The notes beneath the pieces were generated by a model. That model ran no database searches and was not told the DNA's origin. It was given only the letters and a program-made list of their open reading frames with translations. DNA of 64,000 nt from Acidimicrobiales bacterium (GTDB taxonomy: Bacteria; Actinomycetota; Acidimicrobiia; Acidimicrobiales; Iamiaceae), in contig JAGQSO010000043.1 of assembly GCA_020439505.1 (NCBI GenBank), forward strand, positions 1 to 64,000, in the 5' to 3' direction. Positions 1-11,840 of the stretch are shown here, one piece after another. Position numbers and translations under genes: made by a program. The number at the start of each line of letters is the position of its first letter. Positions within the stretch are counted from its first letter, which is position 1.

Positions 1-1213
1 GCCGGGGGATTTCCTCCACGCTCTGGGGGCCCGTGACGACTGGGAGGACCTGTTGATAGGCGGCGCGTTGATCACCGACTTCTACGAACTGTTCGGTCGA
101 CCCAACGTGCGGTTCCTTTCCGGTTTCTACGGGCCCCTGGAGCGCCTCATGCGCGACCAAGGCGGAGCCATCGAGTTCGTTCCCGCTGATTTCCGGCGGT
201 TCGGGCCGATGCTCGAGCAGGTGGCACCCCGTGTGTTCGCCACGTCGGCGGCACCTCCCGACGCCCAGGGTTGGTGCAGCCTCTCGCTCCACGCCGGGGC
301 GACCGTGGGGGAGATAGAGCGGGTCATCGCCGATCCCGACCGGGTGCTGGTGGTGGAAGCCAGCAGCCGATTCCCTCGTACCGTCGGCTACGGCAGCTAC
401 ATGCACCGGATCCACGTCGACCAGATCGACGTGCTGATCGAGAGCGAGCGTGAGCCGTTCGTCCTGAACGACGCCGAGGCCAGCGACGCCGACCGAGCCA
501 TCGCCGAGCATGTGGCGTCCTTCGTGGTCGAGGGCTCGACCTTGCAGACCGGGATCGGAGGGATCCCGTCGCGGGTGGCCAAGGTGTTGGCCGAGGGTGA
601 CCTGGGGGGCTTCGGCGTCCACTCGGAGATGTTCACGACCGGGCTCATGCACCTTCACCAGTCAGGAAAGGTGACCAACGCCAAGGGTGTCTTCGACGGC
701 GTCTCGGTGACGACCTTCGCCGCGGGGACCAGGGAGCTCTACGACTGGCTGGACGGCAACGAGGAGGTGGTGTTCCTTCCGGTGGCCACCGTCAACTCCC
801 CCGAACTGATCTCACGCAACCCGAAGATGATCTCAATCAACGGTGCTCTCGCCGTCGACCTTGCCGGGCAGGCGGTGGCCGACACCATCCACGGCGCGCA
901 GTTCAGCGGCATCGGCGGACACGAGGATTTCGTCGCCTCGTCGGGCCTCGAGCTGGAGGATCGCTCTCTGATCTGCCTGCGTTCCACCACGACCGTTGAC
1001 GGCCAGTTGACGTCCCGGATCAACGGCATGTTTCCCGCCGGAACCATCATCACCACCCCGCGCCACCAGCTCGACGTCGTGATCACAGAATTCGGAGTGG
1101 CCGAGCTCCGGGGCCGAACGACGAGGGAACGGGCCAGGGCGCTCGCCGCGATCGCCCACCCCGATTTCCGCGACGACCTGCTGGCCCAGGCGGAGGTGTG
1201 GCCCCCCGGCTGA
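1..1213 (+). CDS. Acetyl-CoA hydrolase/transferase family protein (5' end missing)
   Basis: Moves CoA between acyl groups, or hydrolyses acyl-CoA, in the cytoplasm. It belongs to the family of 4-hydroxybutyrate CoA-transferase and acetyl-CoA hydrolase. The reading frame is open from base 2, so the start lies upstream of the window; 403 residues are present, probably nearly the whole protein. The glycine-rich segment GIGGIPSRV is followed by GVHSEMFTTG, whose Glu fits the catalytic glutamate that forms the glutamyl-CoA intermediate. The later segment AQFSGIGGHEDFV is typical of the C-terminal domain. The acyl substrate cannot be told from sequence. The TTG at 53 is an internal codon, not the start. 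Confidence 0.85.
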   Translation, partial: PGDFLHALGARDDWEDLLIGGALITDFYELFGRPNVRFLSGFYGPLERLMRDQGGAIEFVPADFRRFGPMLEQVAPRVFATSAAPPDAQGWCSLSLHAGATVGEIERVIADPDRVLVVEASSRFPRTVGYGSYMHRIHVDQIDVLIESEREPFVLNDAEASDADRAIAEHVASFVVEGSTLQTGIGGIPSRVAKVLAEGDLGGFGVHSEMFTTGLMHLHQSGKVTNAKGVFDGVSVTTFAAGTRELYDWLDGNEEVVFLPVATVNSPELISRNPKMISINGALAVDLAGQAVADTIHGAQFSGIGGHEDFVASSGLELEDRSLICLRSTTTVDGQLTSRINGMFPAGTIITTPRHQLDVVITEFGVAELRGRTTRERARALAAIAHPDFRDDLLAQAEVWPPG

Positions 1214-1405
1214 TCGAGCCGGTCGAGGATACCGCTGGCCCGGGGCTCCAGCCGGTGGCGATGACTTCCTGAACCAATAGCGGGGACCCTAAGGGATGGG
1301 CCCTCCGTTGCCGATCAATGTTTCCGTAGTAGCGTTTTCGGGCCCGTGCCGACGGCTTCGAGCTCCGTCGCCTTGGTGCCCCTGCGCCAGATCTTCCCCC
1401 TGCCC

Positions 1406-2725
1406 ATGCCCAGATCCCTCTCCGTCTCCCATCGCCGTGCTGTGCGGCGCGCAACCGGCGCTGCGATCCTGGTCGGAGCCCTCCTCGCTCCGCCCTGGGC
1501 AGAGACCCAGGCGGCGCCCGATGCCGGCCGAGGTCCGGCCGTCGCAGGGGCGGTGGCCCGGCCCGCCGCGGTTGGGCAGGAAGGCCAGCATGACGACGGG
1601 TCGCTTCGAGACCAGTACGACGAGGTCCTAGGTGAGGAGGCCGCGCTCATCGCCAAGGTGCAGGAGGCGCAGGCCGAGAGAGCCCGGCTGACCGGGGAGC
1701 TGGAAAAGCTCGAGGCCGACCTCCAGGCGCGCAACGTCGAACTACTCCAGGCCCAAGCGGAACTGGACGACACCGAATTCCTGGGCATGATCTACGCCCA
1801 GGCGGTGGTCGACGCCCGCAAGAAGGTCGAGATCGCATCGGAGCGGCTGCGTCGCCAGATCGTGTCCACCTACGTGAACGGCGGTGCCGACGCTTCGGTA
1901 CTCGAAGCGCTCCTCAAGGCTCGCAGCGGTGAGGAGATGGGTCAGGCGCTGACCTACTCCAAGGCGATCGTGGGCGATACCGAGGTTCTGGTTCGAAACC
2001 TGCAAAAGGCGAGGGCCGCGGCACGAGAAGCCGACCAGATCGCCAAGGCGAACACCGCCCGGGCCAAGAGCCGCCGCGACGATGTGGACGCGGCGCGGCG
2101 ATTCATCGCCGCCGCACGCGACAACCAGGCCCGGCTGGTCGACGAGATCAACGTCCAGGTGATGTTGGAGTCTCAAGCCCTCTTCGAGGTGCAGGGCCGC
2201 AAGGCCCTAGTCGAGGGGCGCATCAACTCGATGGCACGCTCCTCCGACGGGGTCGCCATGCTCCTCGCCGATCTGCAGAAGCGCCAGCAGGACTGGATGC
2301 CGGGTCGGTACCTGATCACCAACCCGCTGCCCGGCTACCGGATCGGCTCCTCCTTCGGGATGCGGTTCCACCCGATCCTCAACATCGAACGGCTGCACGC
2401 CGGGGGCGACATGGGTGCACCATCGGGTACGCCGATCCACGCCGCGGCCGACGGGACGGTGGTCGTCGCCTCCGAGCGAGGCGGATATGGGCTCGCAGTG
2501 GTGATCGACCACGGCGATTCGCTGGCGACCCTCTACGCCCACCAGAGCGCGCTGGCCGTTTCAGCGGGTGACGTGGTGAAGCGAGGCGACGTCATCGGAT
2601 GGGTTGGATCGACCGGTCTTTCGACGGGACCTCACCTCCATCTCGAGACCAGGATCAAAGGCATGCCGGTGAATCCCGAGGGGATCGTCGACTTCGAAGC
2701 CGACGTCGACTACGGCCCGAACTGA
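1406..2725 (+). CDS. Secreted M23 family metallopeptidase with N-terminal coiled coil
   Basis: Probable murein hydrolase or hydrolase activator acting on peptidoglycan outside the membrane. The chosen ATG gives an N-terminus with several Arg followed by a hydrophobic stretch (AAILVGALLAPPW) and an Ala-rich cleavage region, that is, a signal peptide. A GTG at 1346 would add 20 residues ahead of it and has no better ribosome site. Next comes a long charged region rich in Glu, Gln and Ala, predicted coiled coil over roughly 200 residues, as in EnvC/NlpD-like proteins. The C-terminal LytM domain carries RLHAGGDMG (metal His and Asp) and GPHLHLE (HxH), so the zinc site looks complete. It stands alone, about 190 bases after the CoA-transferase gene. 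The function is clear by family; the partner is unknown. Confidence 0.85.
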   Translation: MPRSLSVSHRRAVRRATGAAILVGALLAPPWAETQAAPDAGRGPAVAGAVARPAAVGQEGQHDDGSLRDQYDEVLGEEAALIAKVQEAQAERARLTGELEKLEADLQARNVELLQAQAELDDTEFLGMIYAQAVVDARKKVEIASERLRRQIVSTYVNGGADASVLEALLKARSGEEMGQALTYSKAIVGDTEVLVRNLQKARAAAREADQIAKANTARAKSRRDDVDAARRFIAAARDNQARLVDEINVQVMLESQALFEVQGRKALVEGRINSMARSSDGVAMLLADLQKRQQDWMPGRYLITNPLPGYRIGSSFGMRFHPILNIERLHAGGDMGAPSGTPIHAAADGTVVVASERGGYGLAVVIDHGDSLATLYAHQSALAVSAGDVVKRGDVIGWVGSTGLSTGPHLHLETRIKGMPVNPEGIVDFEADVDYGPN

Positions 2726-2763
2726 GAAGGCGAGCCAGCAGGCGAGCTGACCGATGCCTGGAT

Positions 2764-3456
2764 CTATCCGTTAGGACCCTGAGGGCGGGAGCGATGCTGG
2801 CTGTCCCGAGCCAACCGGCGAAGGACGGATTCGTATACGTCCACCACCGCCGAGGTGGGCGGCCCCGGCCGGGCCTCGATGGACTCGGCGGCACACATGG
2901 CGTCGGTCCCGTCGGAACGGCCCTGAAGGGTCACCAGAAGTGAGGTCGCCGGTTCGTCGAGGAACCGGCACAGCACCTCGAAGAGGGGACCTGAGCGGTC
3001 GAGGTAGGTGATGGCGCCCAGGTCCTGTGCCGCCTCGAGCAGCCAGCGGAACGTCTCATCGGCGGGAGCATCGAAGCGCAGCGTGTCGCCGTCGATCCGC
3101 TCGAAGGGCGGAGGTCCTTGGGGGGCGAGCGGGATGGCCCACGGCGAGCCGGGCGACTCGTTGGGGCCGGGTTCGGTGTAGCCATGGTCGGACCGGTGCC
3201 GGGTTGCCGATGGCGGGCGGCTATCGGTGGAGCCCGAGGGGAACGAGTCGACGGCCGGTCCCCAACCGGTGGGGGAGGCCCTCATCTGCTGGAGCACCCC
3301 GAAGGCCTCGATCACCCGCACCGCCATGGCGTCGGTGGAGGATCCGGCGCGGTCGGGGTGGTGGAGCCGGATCTGGGTCCGGTACGCCCGGCGGACCTCG
3401 TCCCAGGTGGAGTCCGGCCCGAGCCCGAGCACGCTGAGGGCTTCGCCCGGTGTCAC
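2764..3456 (-). CDS. J-domain (DnaJ-like) protein, 230 aa
   Basis: A short J-domain occupies residues about 3-55, with the HPD motif at residues 33-35, so it should be able to stimulate an Hsp70 ATPase. There is no G/F region, zinc finger or DnaJ C-terminal domain, so this is a class III J-protein and not housekeeping DnaJ. The middle is Pro/Ser-rich. The last 90 or so residues form an unrecognised domain starting near RIDGDTLRFDAPADETF. The GTG start at 3456 lies one base after the stop of the upstream aminopeptidase (TGA-G-GTG) with AGGGG just upstream, which implies translational coupling. Longer versions of this frame would run deep inside the aminopeptidase gene and are unlikely. Confidence 0.75.
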   Translation of the reverse strand: MTPGEALSVLGLGPDSTWDEVRRAYRTQIRLHHPDRAGSSTDAMAVRVIEAFGVLQQMRASPTGWGPAVDSFPSGSTDSRPPSATRHRSDHGYTEPGPNESPGSPWAIPLAPQGPPPFERIDGDTLRFDAPADETFRWLLEAAQDLGAITYLDRSGPLFEVLCRFLDEPATSLLVTLQGRSDGTDAMCAAESIEARPGPPTSAVVDVYESVLRRLARDSQHRSRPQGPNG

Positions 3457-3457
3457 C

Positions 3458-4729
3458 TCAACCCCTGTACCAGGCCCCGAGCATGGCGGCGAGGTGGTCC
3501 GGATCTTCAGCACCACACATCTCACGCGCTGAGTGCATCGACAGCTGGGCCACGCCGACGTCGACGGTCCCGATGCCCAGGTTCGCGGCGGTGAGGGGTC
3601 CGATCGTCGAGCCGCACGGCTGATCGTTGCGACCGACGAACACCTGGTGGGGCACCCCGGCCCGTCGGCAGGCGTCGACCGCCATTGCGTGGCCCACTGC
3701 ATCGGTGGCGTAGCGCTGGGACGAGTTGACCTTCACCACCGGTCCGGCGTTGACCGTTACGGGGTGGCTCGGATCGTGGCGCTCTGGGTAGTTCGGATGG
3801 GTGGCGTGGGCCATGTCGACCGACACGCAGAACGAGTCCGCCAGCGCCCTCAACAGATCGCGGCGGTCACCCCCGCGGTTGAGAACGATCAGTTCCAGCA
3901 CCTGGGCCAGTAGCGCACCGTCGGCGCCGGTCGATGAGGTCGAACCGACCTCCTCGTGATCGAACAGGCACAACACCGAGGTCGCACCACCACTCGGGTT
4001 ACCAGCGCCGAGATCGAGGAGCGCCCTTGTTCCCGCCCAGCACGAGACCAGGTTGTCGAGCCGGGAGGAGACGAGGAACTCACCGTCGCGCCCCAGAAGG
4101 GCTGGTGGGCATACGTCGTGGAACATGAGGTCCCACGCCACCACGTCGCCGGGCGATACGGCCAACTCACCGGCCACGAAGTCGACGAGGTCACCGGCGG
4201 CGTGGATGCCCGATCCCCAAACGGGGTTCAGGTGGACCTGCGGGTTGAGCTTGAGACCCTGGCCGTTCACGTCGCGGTCGAGGTGGATGGCCAACTGGGG
4301 CACCCGTGCCAACGGCCGGTCGACCAGCAACAGGTGAGTCTCGGGCCCGCCTTCCCCGGTCACCACAACCCGCCCGGACAATCCCAGGTCCCGATCCAAC
4401 CACGAGTTCCACAACGCACCGCCGTAGACCTCGATTCCGAGCTGTCGCCAGCCGGCGGAACCGCAGTCAGGTCGGGGTTTGAGACGGAGGTTCGGGGAGT
4501 CGGTGTGCGCCCCGACCAGGCGGAAGGGGGAGCTCGGTGCGCCTCCGTCGACCCATGCCACAAGGGCACCGCTACGGCGGATGAACCCCGCTCCGCCGCT
4601 GATCCAACCCCGCTCGGGTCGGAACTCTTCGAACCCCGAAGCAAGGAGCTCGGTGGCCACCGAGTGCACCGCGTGGAACGGTGACGGGGAGCGGGCCAGA
4701 AAGCTCATCAGGTCCTCGACGCTGGTCAT
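3458..4729 (-). CDS. M18 family aminopeptidase (aspartyl aminopeptidase type)
   Basis: Cytoplasmic metallo-aminopeptidase that removes N-terminal, typically acidic, residues from peptides. At 423 aa it matches the usual family length. The metal-ligand motif GAHTDSPNLRLKP has H75 and D77. LFDHEEVGS carries the catalytic and metal-binding glutamates, and a late SMHSAREM segment supplies another His. The ATG at 4729 is preceded, with a 6-nt gap, by TACGCT and no ribosome site, so the mRNA may be leaderless. It is divergent from gltB and coupled to the downstream J-domain gene. Family assignment is secure; substrate preference is inferred. Confidence 0.9.
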   Translation of the reverse strand: MTSVEDLMSFLARSPSPFHAVHSVATELLASGFEEFRPERGWISGGAGFIRRSGALVAWVDGGAPSSPFRLVGAHTDSPNLRLKPRPDCGSAGWRQLGIEVYGGALWNSWLDRDLGLSGRVVVTGEGGPETHLLLVDRPLARVPQLAIHLDRDVNGQGLKLNPQVHLNPVWGSGIHAAGDLVDFVAGELAVSPGDVVAWDLMFHDVCPPALLGRDGEFLVSSRLDNLVSCWAGTRALLDLGAGNPSGGATSVLCLFDHEEVGSTSSTGADGALLAQVLELIVLNRGGDRRDLLRALADSFCVSVDMAHATHPNYPERHDPSHPVTVNAGPVVKVNSSQRYATDAVGHAMAVDACRRAGVPHQVFVGRNDQPCGSTIGPLTAANLGIGTVDVGVAQLSMHSAREMCGAEDPDHLAAMLGAWYRG

Positions 4730-4735
4730 CGGCGC

Positions 4736-4741
4736 AGCGTA
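4736..4741 (-). promoter_or_regulatory. Candidate -10 box of a leaderless promoter (M18 aminopeptidase)
   Basis: TACGCT fits the TANNNT pattern and sits six bases before the ATG, with no Shine-Dalgarno sequence between. This is the arrangement of leaderless actinobacterial mRNAs. No good -35 box is visible. Confidence 0.35.
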
Positions 4742-4891
4742 GGACCCCGGAGGGATGCGCCAGCCCGATGACCGAAACCGGTTGGGGGCCCTCCGCCGCC
4801 ACCGCTACGATTGGGTTCCTGCGATTCGGGCCAACGGCGTCCCGGGCGAGCAGCGCCCCCGAAGACACCGTGTGAAGGATCACCGACGCCG

Positions 4892-9451
<4,560 letters not shown>

Positions 9452-9460
9452 GGTAACGAC

Positions 9461-10912
9461 ATGGGTGATCAACAGGGCTTTCTCAAGCACGGTCGACAGG
9501 TTCCGGCCCGACGGCCGGTTCCGGTGCGCCTCAAGGACTGGAAGGAGGTGTACGAAGAGTTCCCGGCTGAAACTCTCCAGACCCAGGCCAGCCGGTGCAT
9601 GGACTGTGGCATCCCGTTCTGCAACCAGGGCTGTCCGTTGGGGAACCTGATCCCCGACTGGAACGACCTCGTGTACCGGGATCGCTGGCAGGACGCCATG
9701 GAACGCCTCCACGCCACCAACAACTTCCCCGACTTCACCGGGCGGCTGTGCCCGGCTCCCTGCGAGGCGGCCTGTGTGCTCGGGATCAACCAGGATCCGG
9801 TGACCATCAAGCAGGTGGAGCTCACCATCGTCGAGACCGCGTGGGCCGAGGGTTGGATCAAGCCGGTGATCGCCGAGGTCGAAACCGGAAAGAGCGTGGC
9901 CGTCGTCGGCTCGGGTCCAGCCGGGCTGGCTGCCGCACAGCAGTTGACCCGGGCCGGCCATCGTGTGGTGGTCTTCGAGCGCGCCGATCGTCTCGGTGGT
10001 CTGCTCCGCTACGGCATTCCCGAGTTCAAGATGGAGAAGAAGTTCCTGGACCGTCGCCTGGACCAGATGAGAGCTGAAGGCACCGAGTTCAGAACGGGCG
10101 TCGACGTCGGAGTCGATGTCACCGCCGAGGACCTGCGGTCCGAGTTCGATGCCGTGGTCCTGGCTGGTGGGGCAACCCGCGCTCGCGACCTGCCCATCCC
10201 AGGACGGGAACTGGCCGGCATACACCAGGCGATGGAGTTCCTGCCGCTGGCCAACAGGGTCCAGCAGGGCGATCTTCTCCAATCGCCGATCGACGTTTCG
10301 GGCAAGAAGGTCGTGATCATCGGCGGTGGCGACACCGGAGCCGACTGCCTGGGAACCTCGCACCGTCAAGGAGCCGAGGTTGTTCACCAGTTCGAGATCA
10401 TGGCGAGGCCACCCGAACAACGACCCGATTCCACCCCTTGGCCTACCTGGCCGATGATCTTCCGCACGTCCTCTGCTCACGAGGAGGGCGGAGAGCGGGT
10501 GTTCTCCGTCAACACGGAGTGCTTCCTCGACGACGGCAACGGTCGGGTTCGAGCCCTTCGGGCTCATGAGGTGACGATGGTCGAGGGCCGATTCGAGAAG
10601 GTCGAGGGATCCGACTTCGAGCTCGAGGCCGACTTCGTCTTCTTGGCCATGGGCTTCACAGGGCCCGAGTCGGATTGGATCACCTCGCAGTTCGGGGTGG
10701 ATCTGGATCCTCGCTCGAACGTGGCGCGTGACTCTGACTACGCGACCAACGTCGAGGGTGTCTTCGTCGCCGGCGACATGGGACGGGGTCAGAGCCTCAT
10801 CGTGTGGGCCATCGCCGAGGGCCGGGCCGCGGCCGCCTCTGTCGATCGTTTCCTCATGGGCTCGACCCAGCTTCCGAGCCCGGTCGAGCCGACCGCGCTC
10901 GGTCTTCGCTGA
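9461..10912 (+). CDS. gltD: Glutamate synthase small subunit
   Basis: FAD- and iron-sulfur-containing subunit that takes electrons from NAD(P)H and passes them to GltB. At 483 aa it is the usual length. The N-terminal ferredoxin-like region has the cysteine series CMDCGIPFCNQGC (C46, C49, C54, C58) and then CPAPCEAAC. Two Rossmann folds follow: VAVVGSGPAGLAAAQQL for FAD and VVIIGGGDTGADC for NAD(P)H. A further FAD-contact segment, VFVAGDMGRGQSLIVWA, lies near the end. Nine bases separate it from gltB, so the two are an operon. The hairpin at 10961-11002 ends it. Confidence 0.97.
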   Translation: MGDQQGFLKHGRQVPARRPVPVRLKDWKEVYEEFPAETLQTQASRCMDCGIPFCNQGCPLGNLIPDWNDLVYRDRWQDAMERLHATNNFPDFTGRLCPAPCEAACVLGINQDPVTIKQVELTIVETAWAEGWIKPVIAEVETGKSVAVVGSGPAGLAAAQQLTRAGHRVVVFERADRLGGLLRYGIPEFKMEKKFLDRRLDQMRAEGTEFRTGVDVGVDVTAEDLRSEFDAVVLAGGATRARDLPIPGRELAGIHQAMEFLPLANRVQQGDLLQSPIDVSGKKVVIIGGGDTGADCLGTSHRQGAEVVHQFEIMARPPEQRPDSTPWPTWPMIFRTSSAHEEGGERVFSVNTECFLDDGNGRVRALRAHEVTMVEGRFEKVEGSDFELEADFVFLAMGFTGPESDWITSQFGVDLDPRSNVARDSDYATNVEGVFVAGDMGRGQSLIVWAIAEGRAAAASVDRFLMGSTQLPSPVEPTALGLR

Positions 10913-10960
10913 CGCTTCTCCGCCGGCAGGCGGATTCGCGGGTGGTCCGCCGGGGACTCA

Positions 10961-11002
10961 AAATGAAATAAGGCTCCGGGTGATGCACCCGGAGCCTCAT
11001 TT
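10961..11002. terminator. Bidirectional hairpin between gltD and the RDD gene
   Basis: An 11-bp perfect stem, GGCTCCGGGTG (10972-10982) and CACCCGGAGCC (10986-10996), has a 3-nt loop. AAATGA (10961-10966) and TCATTT (10997-11002) extend it past a small bulge. It sits between two convergent genes, so it probably ends transcription from both sides. Confidence 0.75.
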
Positions 11003-11017
11003 CGTCGAGTCGACAGG

Positions 11018-11608
11018 TCAGGGCTTGAAGATCTCCGGACCGAAGGAACGCTTCTCCTGATCACACAGGACGACGGTCTTCATGATCTTGTCGGAGATGG
11101 TCTGGCGCTTGGCGTCGAACAACGGCAGGAACCAGCCGATGTAGCAGGCGAGGGAGTCGACGAAGTGGGCCAGGCCCCGAACGACTCCCATCCCCCCACC
11201 GATCAGCGAGCCGTCGGCCTCGGCGACAACCTTGAGGCCGGTCAGCGCCTTGCCGGGGGACTGTCCGGTGGCTCCGTTGAGGAAGTAGAAGTAGAAGCCG
11301 ATGCCGATCGCCCCGAGGTAGCCGACGATGAGGACCAGGGCGCCCAGTGCGTCCGAGATCGCTCCGAACACCAGGGTCAGGATGAAGACCACCACGTAGA
11401 AGGCAAGCGTGATCGCACCGTCGATCAGCGTGGCGACCACTCGCTGTCCCCAGCTGGCGAGCGGCGCACCACCGGCCGGGGCGGCGCTGGCGAACGCTCC
11501 GGGACCGACGTTGGGAACCCCGGCCGGAACCCCGCTCGCCTGATCCGGTGGGTACCACTTGCCGTCGGATGCCTGCCAATAGCCCGGACCCTGTGAGAAA
11601 TCACTCAT
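11018..11608 (-). CDS. RDD family membrane protein with N-terminal DUF2510-like motif
   Basis: Membrane protein of 196 aa and unknown function. The first 30 residues contain GYWQASDGKWYPPD, resembling the Trp-rich cytoplasmic DUF2510 motif common in actinobacteria. A Gly/Ala/Pro linker leads to an RDD domain (residues about 50-185) with roughly three membrane segments: an ATLIDGAITLAFYVVVF stretch, a VLIVGYLGAIGIGFYFYF stretch and a C-terminal segment near LACYIGWFLPLF. RDD proteins have been linked to ion transport or membrane homeostasis, but no function can be fixed here. The ATG has a GGGAG ribosome site ten bases upstream. It is convergent with gltD and divergent from cvnA. Confidence 0.8.
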   Translation of the reverse strand: MSDFSQGPGYWQASDGKWYPPDQASGVPAGVPNVGPGAFASAAPAGGAPLASWGQRVVATLIDGAITLAFYVVVFILTLVFGAISDALGALVLIVGYLGAIGIGFYFYFLNGATGQSPGKALTGLKVVAEADGSLIGGGMGVVRGLAHFVDSLACYIGWFLPLFDAKRQTISDKIMKTVVLCDQEKRSFGPEIFKP

Positions 11609-11840
11609 GTGGGGTTTGCTCCCGCTCTGTGTCTGGTTCGGCGGGAACGGCTCCCGTCGATGGTGGATTGGATCGTAACGCGCCGATGCTGGGCCTTTGG
11701 GACCAAATCGGTGTTAGGTCGTTCGAACCAAAACTGTCGAAGCTGTCTGGTTGCGGACTCAAGAAGGACGGAGAAGGGCCGATCTGTACACCCGTTACCG
11801 CACGTCGACATGTGCGTCACATCGGGGTTCGAGGTAAGCC
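11609..11840. other. Divergent intergenic region (RDD gene / conservon)
   Basis: These 232 bases must hold promoters for both the leftward RDD gene and the rightward conservon. A GAGGTAA ribosome site precedes the TTG start of cvnA. I could not pick a convincing -35/-10 pair, and I see no credible small gene here. Confidence 0.5.
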
